Positions 37,825 to 47,398 of a DNA stretch of 64,000 bases are shown here, in pieces. Within the stretch, counting starts at the first letter, position 1. Each line of letters starts with the position of its first letter. The DNA is taken from NCBI RefSeq assembly GCF_026240095.1, contig NZ_JAPIVG010000007.1, forward strand, positions 1 through 64,000. The letters run 5' to 3'. Both the position numbers and the translations under genes were made by a program. The notes beneath the pieces are model-generated. The model saw only the letters and a program-made list of their open reading frames with translations. It did not search any database and was not told the DNA's origin. This stretch comes from Pedobacter sandarakinus (lineage in GTDB: Bacteria; Bacteroidota; Bacteroidia; Sphingobacteriales; Sphingobacteriaceae).

Positions 37825-37885
37825 TATATATGTTTAATCGTTGTACCTGTTTAGTGAAAGCGAAGGGCAACACAAATTCAAAAAA

Positions 37886-38332
37886 ATGAATTTAAGTAAT
37901 TTAAAACCTGCAAAAGGTTCTACAAAAAACAGCAAAAGGATTGGTCGCGGTACAGGTTCTGGTCGTGGTGGTACTTCAACTCGTGGTCATAAAGGTGCGG
38001 GTTCTCGTTCTGGTCACTCAACTAAAATCGGTTTCGAAGGTGGTCAAATGCCATTACAACGCCGTGTGCCTAAAGTAGGCTTCAAACCTATTAACCGTAC
38101 CGAATATGTTGGTGTAAACTTAGATGTGTTACAAAATTTAGCTGAGAAACACAGCTTAACAACTATCGATTTCGCTGCTTTACAATTACATGGTTTGGCT
38201 TCGAAAAACGACTTGGTTAAAATCTTAGGTCGTGGAGAAGTTAAAGCAAAATTAGATGTAACTGCACATGCGTTTTCTGCAACCGCACAAAAAGCTATTG
38301 AAGCGGCAGGTGGTTCAATTGTAAAATTGTAA
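37886..38332 (+). CDS. rplO: 50S ribosomal protein L15
   Basis: 148 residues. [22 protein letters not shown], the Gly-rich [18 protein letters not shown] and [18 protein letters not shown] are diagnostic. ATG 37886 chosen over an upstream TTG at 37841 that lies in the spacer. Confidence 0.97.
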   Translation: MNLSNLKPAKGSTKNSKRIGRGTGSGRGGTSTRGHKGAGSRSGHSTKIGFEGGQMPLQRRVPKVGFKPINRTEYVGVNLDVLQNLAEKHSLTTIDFAALQLHGLASKNDLVKILGRGEVKAKLDVTAHAFSATAQKAIEAAGGSIVKL

Positions 38333-38339
38333 TTATTAA

Positions 38340-39680
38340 ATGAAGAAGCTATTTACTACTTTAAGTAATATCTGGAAAATTCAAGAATTAAAAGAGCGTA
38401 TCTTGTTTACGCTCTTAATTCTTTTGGTATACCGTTTCGTATCGCACGTGGTTTTGCCAGGTGTAGATCCAAATGCTTTAGGCGCAAATGAAAAATCAGG
38501 ACTTTTAGGCTTACTAGATATGTTTGCCGGTGGTTCTTTCTCACGTGTGTCTATTCTCGCTTTGGGGGTAATGCCTTATATCTCTGCGTCGATTGTGGTG
38601 CAACTATTAGGTATTGCTGTTCCTTCTTTCCAAAAAATGCAGAAAGAAGGCGAAAGTGGTAGAAAAAAAATGAACCAGATTACACGTTACCTTACGGTGG
38701 CGATTACTGTCGTTCAATCTGTTGGTTACGTTAAAACACAGGTTCCGCCTGAGGCTATACTTTTGCCAAACACCCTATTCTTAGTATTATCAACATTCGT
38801 ATTGACTGCGGGTACGCTATTTGTAATGTGGTTAGGTGAAAAAATTACTGATAAAGGAATTGGTAATGGTACATCATTAATTATTATGGTGGGAATTATT
38901 GCTCGTTTACCAGTAGCCATTTCTCAAGAGTTTAGCGCACGTGTAGGTTCATCAAGTGAAGGCGGAGGCCCTGTTGCCTTGGTTTTGGAAATTGTTGCGC
39001 TTTTTGCAGTTGTGATGTTTACTATCTTAATTGTTCAGGGCGTACGCAAGGTGCCTGTTCAGTATGCTAAGAAAATTGTAGGCAACCGCCAGTTTGGTGG
39101 TGTTCGTCAGTACATTCCTTTGAAAGTGAATGCAGCTGGGGTTATGCCTATCATTTTTGCTCAAGCATTGATGTTTATCCCAGGTGCTTTAATGCAGTTT
39201 GTTCCTTCTTTTCAAGATTCATGGCTAATCCAATTTAGTAACACTACTTCTTTGGCTTACAGCTTAACATTCGCATTTTTAATTATTGCATTTACATTCT
39301 TCTATACTGCAATTACGGTAAATCCAACTCAAATGAGTGATGATATGAAGAAAAACGGAGGTTTTATTCCAGGTGTTAAGCCAGGGTTCGCAACGTCTAC
39401 TTTCATAGATGATGTTATCTCGAAGATTACTTTTCCGGGTGCAATTTTCTTAGCGATCATCGCGATTTTGCCGTCTATTGCTGTTAAGTTTGGAATTAAG
39501 CAAGAGTTTGCGCATTTCTTTGGTGGTACTTCACTTTTAATTTTAGTAGGTGTTGTGTTAGACACTTTACAGCAAATTGAAAGTTATCTGCTTATGCGTC
39601 ATTACGATGGTTTGATGAAAACTGGTAGGGTAACTGGTAGAACTGGTATTCCTGCTGCCAGCAGTAATGCTGCGTTGTAG
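38340..39680 (+). CDS. secY: SecY preprotein translocase channel subunit
   Basis: 446 residues, ten transmembrane helices. Forms the Sec channel that would export all the signal-peptide proteins of this window. Typical stretches are LKERILFTLLILLVYRF, MPYISASIVVQLL, GERITDKGIGNGTS-like GEKITDKGIGNGTSLIIM and NPTQMSDDMKKNGGFIPGVKPG. Seven bases after rplO. Confidence 0.98.
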   Translation: MKKLFTTLSNIWKIQELKERILFTLLILLVYRFVSHVVLPGVDPNALGANEKSGLLGLLDMFAGGSFSRVSILALGVMPYISASIVVQLLGIAVPSFQKMQKEGESGRKKMNQITRYLTVAITVVQSVGYVKTQVPPEAILLPNTLFLVLSTFVLTAGTLFVMWLGEKITDKGIGNGTSLIIMVGIIARLPVAISQEFSARVGSSSEGGGPVALVLEIVALFAVVMFTILIVQGVRKVPVQYAKKIVGNRQFGGVRQYIPLKVNAAGVMPIIFAQALMFIPGALMQFVPSFQDSWLIQFSNTTSLAYSLTFAFLIIAFTFFYTAITVNPTQMSDDMKKNGGFIPGVKPGFATSTFIDDVISKITFPGAIFLAIIAILPSIAVKFGIKQEFAHFFGGTSLLILVGVVLDTLQQIESYLLMRHYDGLMKTGRVTGRTGIPAASSNAAL

Positions 39681-39689
39681 GCTTTAGGA

Positions 39690-40475
39690 ATGTCTAAAAT
39701 CTACTATAAATCTTCAGAAGAGATTGAATTGATCCGCGAAAGCGCCATGCTTGTTTCGAGTACATTGGCAGAAGTTGCTAAAGTAATAAAGGCAGGCATG
39801 ACTACAATTCAATTAGACAAGTTGGCTTACGAATTTATTAGTGACAATGGTGCAACGCCGGCGTTTTTAAATTACAACGGCTTTCCCAATTCTTTATGCA
39901 TTTCGCCAAATGAGCAAGTTGTTCATGGATTTCCAAGCGAGTATGTAATTAAAGATGGCGACTTGATTTCTGTTGATTGTGGTGTAATCAAAAACAGTTA
40001 TTTCGGAGATTCAGCCTACACTTTTTCCATCGGCCAAATTGATGAAGAAAAGCAAAAGTTGGTAGATGTAACCAAAAAATGCCTTGATCTTGCGATTGAT
40101 AAAGCTGTGGTGGGAATGCGTGTTGGAGATATCGGCTTCGCGGTTCAGCAATATGCAGAGGCAAATGGTTTCGGTGTAGTTAGAGAACTTGTTGGCCATG
40201 GGGTTGGTATTAAACTGCATGAAAAACCTGAGGTACCAAACTACGGAAAACGTGGTGCAGGACCTAAACTCGAGGAGGGGATGGTAATCGCAATCGAGCC
40301 GATGATTAATGCTGGTGTAGCTGGTGTAAAATTTCATAAAGATGGCTGGACAGTTACCAGTAAAGACAATAAACCATCTGCACATTTCGAACATACTGTT
40401 GCGATCAAAAAGGGCAAAGCAGATATTTTATCTAGCTTTTCGTTGATAGAAAAAGTTTTACAACAAAAAAATTAA
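39690..40475 (+). CDS. map: Methionine aminopeptidase, type I
   Basis: 261 residues. Removes the initiator methionine from nascent proteins using a dinuclear metal centre. Metal-ligand segments are visible: ISVDCGV and GDSAYTF (Asp pair), GHGVGIKLHEKPEVPNYG (His), IEPMIN (Glu) and FEHTVAI (Glu). No N-terminal zinc-finger extension. Nine bases after secY; adk, which sits here in many bacteria, is absent. Confidence 0.96.
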   Translation: MSKIYYKSSEEIELIRESAMLVSSTLAEVAKVIKAGMTTIQLDKLAYEFISDNGATPAFLNYNGFPNSLCISPNEQVVHGFPSEYVIKDGDLISVDCGVIKNSYFGDSAYTFSIGQIDEEKQKLVDVTKKCLDLAIDKAVVGMRVGDIGFAVQQYAEANGFGVVRELVGHGVGIKLHEKPEVPNYGKRGAGPKLEEGMVIAIEPMINAGVAGVKFHKDGWTVTSKDNKPSAHFEHTVAIKKGKADILSSFSLIEKVLQQKN

Positions 40476-40494
40476 ATAATTAAAATATTTTATT

Positions 40495-40502
40495 TAATTT
40501 TG
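40495..40502 (+). promoter_or_regulatory. Possible -7 box upstream of infA
   Basis: TAATTTTG matches TAnnTTTG in the 71-base map-infA spacer. No good TTG lies 19-21 bases upstream, so an internal promoter is possible but unproven. Confidence 0.4.
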
Positions 40503-40546
40503 CAACCCTGTTTAGAAGCAGCTAATTAAGTAACAATCAATAAAAT

Positions 40547-40765
40547 ATGGCTAAACAAGCCTCAATTGAACAAGACGGAGTAATAAGAGAAGCATTATCT
40601 AATGCGATGTTCCGGGTAGAACTTGAGAACGGACATGAGATCATTGCCCACATTTCAGGTAAGATGCGTATGCACTACATCAAGATCTTACCTGGCGACA
40701 AAGTAAAATTAGAGATGTCTCCTTATGATTTGACAAAGGGACGCATCACTTATAGATATAAATAA
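40547..40765 (+). CDS. infA: Translation initiation factor IF-1
   Basis: 72 residues, a single OB fold that blocks the A-site during initiation. [41 protein letters not shown] and [12 protein letters not shown] match the family exactly in length and sequence. Confidence 0.98.
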   Translation: MAKQASIEQDGVIREALSNAMFRVELENGHEIIAHISGKMRMHYIKILPGDKVKLEMSPYDLTKGRITYRYK

Positions 40766-40766
40766 A

Positions 40767-40883
40767 ATGAAAGTTAGATCATCAATTAAAAAACGTAGCG
40801 CTGATTGCAAGATTATTCGCCGTAAAGGTAAACTTTACGTTATCAACAAGAAAAATCCTAAATACAAGCAACGTCAAGGGTAA
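40767..40883 (+). CDS. rpmJ: 50S ribosomal protein L36, zinc-free form
   Basis: 38 residues, read directly one base after inf[22 protein letters not shown] ... NPKYKQRQG. Only one cysteine is present; the C-C-C-H zinc ligands of the common form are lost, making it a C-minus type, in line with the zinc-free S14 above. Confidence 0.95.
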   Translation: MKVRSSIKKRSADCKIIRRKGKLYVINKKNPKYKQRQG

Positions 40884-40909
40884 TTTAAAAACATTGTAAC
40901 GTGCCGTAC

Positions 40910-40926
40910 AACGGTGGCCCGCCGTT
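40910..40926 (+). promoter_or_regulatory. Small hairpin between rpmJ and rpsM
   Basis: AACGG / CCGTT five-base stem with a GC-rich 7-base loop in the 70-base spacer. Weak; could be part of an S13/S4-type leader. Confidence 0.35.
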
Positions 40927-40953
40927 CGGACTTACTTAAATACATACATAAAT

Positions 40954-41331
40954 ATGGCAAGGATTTCAGGTATTGATTTACCAAGAAACAAAAGAGGAGA
41001 GATCGGTTTAACTTATATCTACGGAATAGGTAGAACAACTGCACAACGTATATTAACTACTGCAGGTATCGATTTGAACAAAAAGGTACAAGATTGGTCT
41101 GATGATGAATTATCAGCAATACGTACGATGATTAACGATGAGATTAAAGTAGAAGGTGCTTTACGTTCTGAGGTTCAATTAAACATTAAACGTTTAATGG
41201 ATATTGGTTGTTACCGTGGCTTACGCCATAGGAAAGGTTTGCCTTCTCGTGGTCAGCGCACTAAAAACAACTCACGTACTCGTAAGGGTAAGAGAAAAAC
41301 AGTTGCTAACAAGAAAAAAGCTACTAAATAG
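40954..41331 (+). CDS. rpsM: 30S ribosomal protein S13
   Basis: 125 residues, head protein bridging to 50[51 protein letters not shown] are diagnostic. Followed by a 152-base spacer with low-complexity palindrome. Confidence 0.98.
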   Translation: MARISGIDLPRNKRGEIGLTYIYGIGRTTAQRILTTAGIDLNKKVQDWSDDELSAIRTMINDEIKVEGALRSEVQLNIKRLMDIGCYRGLRHRKGLPSRGQRTKNNSRTRKGKRKTVANKKKATK

Positions 41332-41342
41332 AAATTGATAGA

Positions 41343-41473
41343 TGTGGGATGTGAGATTCTAGATATGAAAATATCTTTTACTCTGCTCAAATCTGGAATA
41401 GAAAGATAAAAATTAGATACTGAGTGCCGAGGTAGCGTTTGTTTCCTATCTCACTTCTCATATCTCAAATCTA
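41343..41473. repeat. Imperfect palindromic spacer between rpsM and rpsK
   Basis: Left arm (41343-41371) and right arm (41446-41473) are both built of degenerate GAGATATGA-type repeats and pair with about 15 of 18 matches in the best block. No gene or terminator seen in between. Confidence 0.6.
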
Positions 41474-41483
41474 AAAAGATAAA

Positions 41484-41873
41484 ATGGCTAAGAGCAAAAA
41501 AGTAACAAAAAAACGTATCGTTGTAATTGAGCCTGTTGGACAGGCACACATCAATGCTACTTTCAACAACATCATCGTTACCTTAACAAACAACAACGGA
41601 CAGACTATTTCATGGTCTTCTGCAGGTAAAATGGGCTTCAAAGGTTCTAAAAAGAACACGCCTTATGCAGCTGGTCAAGCAGCATCAGATTGCGGTAAAG
41701 TTGCATTCGACCTAGGTTTGCGTAAAGTTGAGGTTTTTGTAAAAGGTCCTGGTTCAGGTCGCGAATCTGCAATCAGAACTTTACAGGTAGCTGGTATAGA
41801 GGTAACATCTATTAAAGATATTACGCCACTTCCACACAACGGATGTCGTCCTCCTAAAAAGAGAAGAGTTTAA
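41484..41873 (+). CDS. rpsK: 30S ribosomal protein S11
   Basis: 129 residues, platform protein near the E-site. [44 protein letters not shown] and [12 protein letters not shown] are diagnostic. Confidence 0.98.
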   Translation: MAKSKKVTKKRIVVIEPVGQAHINATFNNIIVTLTNNNGQTISWSSAGKMGFKGSKKNTPYAAGQAASDCGKVAFDLGLRKVEVFVKGPGSGRESAIRTLQVAGIEVTSIKDITPLPHNGCRPPKKRRV

Positions 41874-41877
41874 TTAA

Positions 41878-41924
41878 TTTTAAAGCTAAGAATCTTCGGT
41901 TATAGGCCGAATGGTACTTTAAAA
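41878..41924 (+). promoter_or_regulatory. Nested hairpin directly before rpsD
   Basis: Outer stem TTTTAAAG (41878-41885) / CTTTAAAA (41917-41924) encloses inner stem TTCGG (41895-41899) / CCGAA (41907-41911). It ends 11 bases before the rpsD ATG, so it can influence S4 translation; an S4 feedback site is an inference from the known role of S4 in other bacteria. Confidence 0.6.
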
Positions 41925-41935
41925 CAAAACAAAAA

Positions 41936-42544
41936 ATGGCAAGATATACAGGCCCAAAATCAAAAATCGCCCGTAAATTCAGAGAACCAATCTTCGGTCC
42001 TGATAAGGTATTAGACAGAAAAAATTATCCTCCTGGGCAGCATGGCTCATCAAAAAGAAGAGGTAAACAATCTGAATATGCAATCCAGTTAATGGAAAAA
42101 CAAAAAGTAAAATATACTTATGGTGTATTAGAAAAGCAGTTCAGTAACTTGTTTAAAAAAGCATCTTCTCGTGCAGGTATCACTGGAGATAACTTACTTC
42201 AATTGTTAGAAGCACGTTTAGATAATACAGTTTATCGTTTAGGTATTTCTACAACCCGTTCTGGTGCACGCCAGTTGGTTAGCCACAAACACGTAACAGT
42301 GAATGGCGAAGTTGTAAATATTCCTTCATACCAGTTAAAAGCTGGAGATGTGGTTGCTGTTCGCGAAAAATCTAAATCATTAGAATCAATTAGTAACTCA
42401 GTTGCTGGTAGAGCAATCAATAAGTTTGCTTGGTTAGAATGGAACGCTAGTGAATTAACTGGTAAATTCTTAACCTATCCTCAACGTGATGAGATTCCTG
42501 AAAACATTAAGGAAAACCTAATCATCGAGTTATACTCAAAGTAA
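41936..42544 (+). CDS. rpsD: 30S ribosomal protein S4
   Basis: 202 residues, 16S assembly initiator and, in other bacteria, alpha-operon repressor. [21 protein letters not shown] start, S4 RNA-binding domain [17 protein letters not shown] and [19 protein letters not shown]. Followed by an intrinsic terminator before rpoA. Confidence 0.98.
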   Translation: MARYTGPKSKIARKFREPIFGPDKVLDRKNYPPGQHGSSKRRGKQSEYAIQLMEKQKVKYTYGVLEKQFSNLFKKASSRAGITGDNLLQLLEARLDNTVYRLGISTTRSGARQLVSHKHVTVNGEVVNIPSYQLKAGDVVAVREKSKSLESISNSVAGRAINKFAWLEWNASELTGKFLTYPQRDEIPENIKENLIIELYSK

Positions 42545-42555
42545 TAAATAAGATA

Positions 42556-42589
42556 GTTAATTGCCTCGAAAGGGCAATTAACTTTTTTC
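42556..42589 (+). terminator. Intrinsic terminator between rpsD and rpoA
   Basis: Perfect ten-base stem GTTAATTGCC (42556-42565) / GGCAATTAAC (42573-42582), seven-base loop, then six T. No consensus promoter is visible between it and the rpoA ATG at 42630, so it probably acts as a partial terminator (attenuator). Confidence 0.85.
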
Positions 42590-42629
42590 TTGTTACTATA
42601 TATTCAATAACGAATTTAAAAAATTATAA

Positions 42630-43622
42630 ATGGCAATTTTAGCATTTCAGAAACCAGACAAAGTGATCATGCAGAAATCAACTGATTTCGATGGCACATT
42701 TGAATTTCGTCCTTTAGAGCCCGGTTTCGGTGTAACAATTGGTAATGCCTTAAGAAGAATCTTACTTTCTTCATTAGAAGGTTATGCTATTACTACTATT
42801 CGTTTTTCAGGCGTTTCTCATGAATTTTCTACCATGAAAGGTGTTGTAGAAGATTTAACTGATATCATCTTAAACTTGAAACAAGTACGTTTTAAGAAAA
42901 CTGGTGATTCAGGAGATGCTGAGAAGGTTTTTATCATTGTTAATGGTCAAGATCAGTTTAAAGCTGGCGATATCACTAAATTCTCTAACAACTTTACAGT
43001 TTTAAATCCAGAGCATGTAATCTGCAATATGGATAAATCTGTTACTTTGGAAGTGGAATTAACCATCAATAAAGGACGTGGTTATGTACCGGCTGAAGAA
43101 AATAAAGTTGCTGATGCTGTTGTAGGTGTTATTGCGATCGATTCAATTTATACTCCGATGAAAAATGTGAAATACACGATCGAAAACTTTCGTGTTGAGC
43201 AAAAAACGGATTATGAGAAATTGGTTTTAGATATTTCTACAGATGGTTCTATCCATCCAGAAGAAGCATTAAAGGAAGCGGCTAAAATCCTTATCCAACA
43301 CTTTATGTTATTCTCTGATGAGAACTTGGTGTTAGAATCTCAAGCCAAAGAAGAAACTAAAGAGGTAGATGAGGAAATTTTACATATGCGTAAAATCCTT
43401 AAAACTGAATTAGTAGATATGGATCTTTCAGTTAGGGCATTAAACTGCCTAAAAGCTGCAGATATCCGCACCTTGGCAGATTTAGTTTCTTACGATGTTG
43501 CTGATATGTTGAAATTCAGAAACTTCGGTAAAAAATCTTTAACTGAGATTCAGGAATTAGTTAAATCAAAAGGTTTGTCGTTCGGCATGAACTTGTCTAA
43601 GTTTAAATTAGACGAAGAATAA
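42630..43622 (+). CDS. rpoA: DNA-directed RNA polymerase alpha subunit
   Basis: 330 residues. N-terminal assembly domain (about 1-235; [28 protein letters not shown]), linker, and C-terminal DNA/activator-binding domain (about 255-325; [38 protein letters not shown]). Normal length for the family. Confidence 0.98.
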   Translation: MAILAFQKPDKVIMQKSTDFDGTFEFRPLEPGFGVTIGNALRRILLSSLEGYAITTIRFSGVSHEFSTMKGVVEDLTDIILNLKQVRFKKTGDSGDAEKVFIIVNGQDQFKAGDITKFSNNFTVLNPEHVICNMDKSVTLEVELTINKGRGYVPAEENKVADAVVGVIAIDSIYTPMKNVKYTIENFRVEQKTDYEKLVLDISTDGSIHPEEALKEAAKILIQHFMLFSDENLVLESQAKEETKEVDEEILHMRKILKTELVDMDLSVRALNCLKAADIRTLADLVSYDVADMLKFRNFGKKSLTEIQELVKSKGLSFGMNLSKFKLDEE

Positions 43623-43700
43623 AATTGTTATAAGTTATAGGCAGTACCAATCACGTAAAGCTTAAAACTTACTACTTTAATAGTAAAATATTATTTCACA

Positions 43701-43735
43701 GTGTATAATTCCCTCTGCGAAGAGACGGTATACAC
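43701..43735 (+). promoter_or_regulatory. GCGA-tetraloop hairpin upstream of rplQ
   Basis: Outer stem GTGTATA (43701-43707) / TATACAC (43729-43735), inner stem CTCT / AGAG capped by a GCGA (GNRA) tetraloop (43717-43720). It ends 14 bases before the rplQ ATG. A structured leader of this kind may control L17 translation or mRNA stability (inference). Confidence 0.65.
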
Positions 43736-43749
43736 TTAATTCAAAAACA

Positions 43750-44265
43750 ATGAGACACGGTAAAAAAGTTAATCACTTAGGCAGAACCGACAGCCACAGA
43801 AAAGCGATGTTAGCTAACATGGCTACTTCACTAATTAAGCACAAAAGGATATCTACAACTTTAGCTAAGGCTAAAGCATTACGTACATATGTTGAGCCGC
43901 TTATTACCAAATCAAAAAACGATACTACGCACTCTCGTCGTACGGTTTTCTCTTACTTACAGGATAAAGAAGTCGTAACTATTTTGTTCCGTGAGGTTGC
44001 TGAGAAAGTGGCTAACCGTCCAGGTGGTTATACTCGTATCATTAAGTTAAACAATCGTCAAGGTGATAACGCTGAAATGGCTTTAATCGAATTGGTAGAT
44101 TATAATGAAGTTTACGGTAAAGATGTAGAGGCAAAAGAGGAGAAGAAAACTACGCGTCGTGGTAGAAGCAAAGCTGCTCCTAAGGCTGCTGAAGCGAAAG
44201 CTGACACTACTGAAGAAGTTGCAACTGAAGAAGCACCAGCTAAAGAAGAGCAAAAAGGCGAATAA
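43750..44265 (+). CDS. rplQ: 50S ribosomal protein L17
   Basis: 171 residues, longer than the usual ~120. The body ([40 protein letters not shown]) ends near residue 122. The remaining tail is rich in Glu, Lys, Ala and Thr ([27 protein letters not shown]), probably disordered. Last gene of the ribosomal supercluster. Confidence 0.97.
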   Translation: MRHGKKVNHLGRTDSHRKAMLANMATSLIKHKRISTTLAKAKALRTYVEPLITKSKNDTTHSRRTVFSYLQDKEVVTILFREVAEKVANRPGGYTRIIKLNNRQGDNAEMALIELVDYNEVYGKDVEAKEEKKTTRRGRSKAAPKAAEAKADTTEEVATEEAPAKEEQKGE

Positions 44266-44288
44266 TCTTATTCTATTATAGAATGCTA

Positions 44289-44318
44289 AATCCCGTTCAA
44301 ATGAACGGGATTTTTTTT
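44289..44318 (+). terminator. Terminator of the alpha operon
   Basis: Perfect 11-base stem AATCCCGTTCA / TGAACGGGATT with a two-base loop and a run of T. Confidence 0.95.
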
Positions 44319-44398
44319 GTGCCTTTTTTCTGTACGGATATACTTTATTTATCTTACTTCACTATGCAATTTGTAAATTAGCCTTAAATCCTTAGAAA

Positions 44399-47359
44399 AT
44401 GAAATTTAGGCTTTTAGTTCTCTTTGCACTGCTGTTTATGCAGCTCACTTCAAATGCACAAACAGTAAAGTATACCGATGGAAGTAGTACATGGAATGCA
44501 GATTCTTTAGGTAACCATCGGGCAGTTGTTGAATTTAAAGGAACTGGCAAAATCGCACACGTTAGAATCGAATGGCGCAGGCGCGATGAGCATCCTGAAA
44601 TGAAAAGAGTGATTGTGCAAGATGAACGGGGCAATACGTTGAAAAGTACCACTGAAAATATTTCACGGGAAAGTGGGGATGTTTATTTTAGTGCAAATCG
44701 TGCAGGGAAGTACTTCGTCTATTCCATGCCCTATAAGAATGAGGGTAGAAGTAATTACCCTAAGGGTGTTTATTTAAAGCCCTTGCAGACTCTTGAAATA
44801 ATAAACAGGCAAGTTCCAATAAATGCATTAGTAACCGAGATACAAGCAATTGATGCTTTCAACTCTTTTTATCCAATGGAGGTAATCGCTACACGCAAGG
44901 AAACTGCCGCAATTGTTTCTAAGAATCAAACTAAATCTTTTATTGTTTTTCCTGAAGACCGGATGTTTCCGATAAAGATGAAAGGAGATTTGCCTGTGCG
45001 TTGGGTTCGGAAAGGACCATCTAATGTATTTATAGGCACAGCAAGCAGAGGCGAGAATTATGCCTTTCAACTTGGTGTTTATGCGCTAACAAATTTGCAA
45101 AATGTAAAGGTTACGTACGGTGATTTTAAATCATCAACGGGAAAGGTAATAGCCGCAAATTTTATCAACTGTTTAAATACGAATGGCGTAAGCTACGATA
45201 ATAAACCGTTAACAGCTGTTGTAAATGTTGCTAAGGGTAATGTTCAACCAATGTGGATCACCGTTAACATTCCAAAAAGTGCTTCACCCGGTGTGTATAG
45301 CAATAAGTTTGTGGTTAGTGCAAGCGGAGAAACAAAGGTGATTGATGCTCAATTAACGATAACAAACCAGGTTTTGGCGGATGCCGGTGTCGGGAGACCA
45401 GAAAAACAGACCCGATTAACTTGGTTGAATTCTACCATGGCCCAGGCGAATACCGTTGTTGCACCATATACGCCTTTGGTAGTTGAGGGCAATGTGATCT
45501 CGTTGCTGGGTAGAAAGTTCGAAATCAATGCAGACGGCTTTCCCAAACAAATTCAGACGTTTTTCAATTCGGAAACGACTGGCTACACCGAAAAACCCAC
45601 TAACATATTGTACGAACCTATTCATTTTCATTTCTACAACAATCCAAACACTCAGGAGAAATTCATTTCTAGCAATTTCAAAATTGACGCTGAAGCGCCT
45701 GGAACTGTTAAGTGGAGTACTACAAATACCTCTTCAAATCTCAAAATGGATGTGGAGGGTGCGATTGAATTTGATGGCTATGTGCATTATGTGGTAAAAG
45801 TAACTGCGTTAAACGATGTAAACTTTAGTAACGTAGATTTTCATGTCCCTTTTAATAAAAATGCCACCAAATACCTCATGGGCTTAGGACAGAAAGGTGG
45901 TGTAAGACCAGATACTGTTAAATGGAAGTGGGATGTGGCCAACAAAAACCAAGATGCCGTATGGATTGGTAACGTTAATGCAGGTTTATATTATAGCTTA
46001 CGCGATGAGCATTATGTTCGTCCGCTCAATACTAATTTTTATCTCCAAAAGCCCTTGCAGTTGCCTAAATCATGGGGAAACGAACAAAAGGGTGGCATAC
46101 AAATTAATGTAAAAGGCGGTTCGATGCTAGCTGATAATTTTACCGGAGCAAGGAGTATGAACAAAGGGGACGTGTTGTACTATAATTTTAATCTCTTAAT
46201 TACACCTTTCCATTTATTGGATACGGATTTTCAATGGGACAATCGCTTTTACCATAAATATGGAAACTTAGATAGCATTAGAGCAACCGGAGCAACGGTG
46301 GTTAATATCCATCACGCTACGCCGATTAATCCATGGATCAATTACCCATTTATCGAATGGAAAAAAATGCATAGCTATGTTGATGAAGCTCATCAAAAAG
46401 GGTTAAAAGTAAAAATCTATAATACGGTTCGTGAGCTCTCTAACCATGCTTATGAATGGCCTGCTTTAAGGAGCTTGGGTACAGAGGTATATTCTCCAGG
46501 TAAAGGCGGTGGTTTTAGTTGGCTGCAAGAACATTTAGATTCGAACTATATAGCAGCTTGGTTTGTGCCTGAAATTAAAGATGCAGCCATTATCAATAGT
46601 GGTATGAATCGCTGGCATAATTATTACGTAGAAGGAATGAACTGGTTGGTTAAAAATGTTGGTATTGATGGCGTTTACCTTGATGATGTGGCTTTTGATC
46701 GCGTGACCATGAAACGTATTAAGCGGGTGTTAACGCAGGATAACCATCCTGGGATAATTGATTTACATTCGGCCAATCAATTTAACAAAAACGACGGGTT
46801 CAATAATTCTGCCATCTTATATATGGAGCATTTTCCATACCTTAATAGGTTGTGGTTTGGTGAATATTTCGACTACGAAAAGAATAATCCAGATTTCTTC
46901 CTAACTGAAATTAGCGGCATTCCATTTGGTTTAATGGGCGAAATGTTACAAGACGATGGCAACCCATGGCGAGGAATGATCTACGGTATGACCAATCGTC
47001 TCGGATGGTCTGAAAAAAGTGATCCTAAGCCTTTGTGGCAAACTTGGGATGCTTTTGGTATTAAGGGCGCTGAAATGATTGGTTACTGGAGCGACAATTG
47101 CCCCGTTAAAACCGATCATCCAAAAGTATTAGCTACCGTTTATAAACAGAAGGGTAGAACAATGATTGCTCTGGCGAGTTGGGCAGAAGATGATGTGATT
47201 GTTAATTTGAGCATTGATTATAACCGTTTGGGCTTGCGGGCAGATCAGGTAAAAATTTCTGCACCTAATATCGATAATTTTCAAAATGGAACCAGTTATC
47301 ACAATGGGAAATCAATTCCAATTCCAAAGGGAAAGGGTTTAATATTGTTAGTTGAATAA
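44399..47359 (+). CDS. Secreted GH123/DUF6067-like glycoside hydrolase-type protein
   Basis: 986 residues. Signal peptide to about 21 (TSNAQ), beta-rich N-terminal domains, a middle with GRPEKQTRLTWLNSTMAQ and GLYYSLRD, then a barrel-like C-terminal region (about 610-930) with NIHHATPINPWINYPFIEW, GIDGVYLDDVAFDR and YMEHFPYLNRLWFGEYF, whose paired acidic residues look catalytic. The pattern fits DUF6067/GH123-N type proteins found in Bacteroidota glycan-degrading sets; the sugar substrate is unknown. It stands alone, without a SusC/D pair. Periplasmic or surface. Confidence 0.65.
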   Translation: MKFRLLVLFALLFMQLTSNAQTVKYTDGSSTWNADSLGNHRAVVEFKGTGKIAHVRIEWRRRDEHPEMKRVIVQDERGNTLKSTTENISRESGDVYFSANRAGKYFVYSMPYKNEGRSNYPKGVYLKPLQTLEIINRQVPINALVTEIQAIDAFNSFYPMEVIATRKETAAIVSKNQTKSFIVFPEDRMFPIKMKGDLPVRWVRKGPSNVFIGTASRGENYAFQLGVYALTNLQNVKVTYGDFKSSTGKVIAANFINCLNTNGVSYDNKPLTAVVNVAKGNVQPMWITVNIPKSASPGVYSNKFVVSASGETKVIDAQLTITNQVLADAGVGRPEKQTRLTWLNSTMAQANTVVAPYTPLVVEGNVISLLGRKFEINADGFPKQIQTFFNSETTGYTEKPTNILYEPIHFHFYNNPNTQEKFISSNFKIDAEAPGTVKWSTTNTSSNLKMDVEGAIEFDGYVHYVVKVTALNDVNFSNVDFHVPFNKNATKYLMGLGQKGGVRPDTVKWKWDVANKNQDAVWIGNVNAGLYYSLRDEHYVRPLNTNFYLQKPLQLPKSWGNEQKGGIQINVKGGSMLADNFTGARSMNKGDVLYYNFNLLITPFHLLDTDFQWDNRFYHKYGNLDSIRATGATVVNIHHATPINPWINYPFIEWKKMHSYVDEAHQKGLKVKIYNTVRELSNHAYEWPALRSLGTEVYSPGKGGGFSWLQEHLDSNYIAAWFVPEIKDAAIINSGMNRWHNYYVEGMNWLVKNVGIDGVYLDDVAFDRVTMKRIKRVLTQDNHPGIIDLHSANQFNKNDGFNNSAILYMEHFPYLNRLWFGEYFDYEKNNPDFFLTEISGIPFGLMGEMLQDDGNPWRGMIYGMTNRLGWSEKSDPKPLWQTWDAFGIKGAEMIGYWSDNCPVKTDHPKVLATVYKQKGRTMIALASWAEDDVIVNLSIDYNRLGLRADQVKISAPNIDNFQNGTSYHNGKSIPIPKGKGLILLVE

Positions 47360-47363
47360 AGGA

Positions 47364-47394
47364 AAATGGCCAGCTTGATATAAGCTGGCCATTT
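47364..47394. terminator. Bidirectional terminator
   Basis: Perfect 13-base stem AAATGGCCAGCTT / AAGCTGGCCATTT with a five-base loop, between the convergent ends at 47359 and 47399. T-rich after the stem on either strand. Confidence 0.85.
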
Positions 47395-47398
47395 CTTA

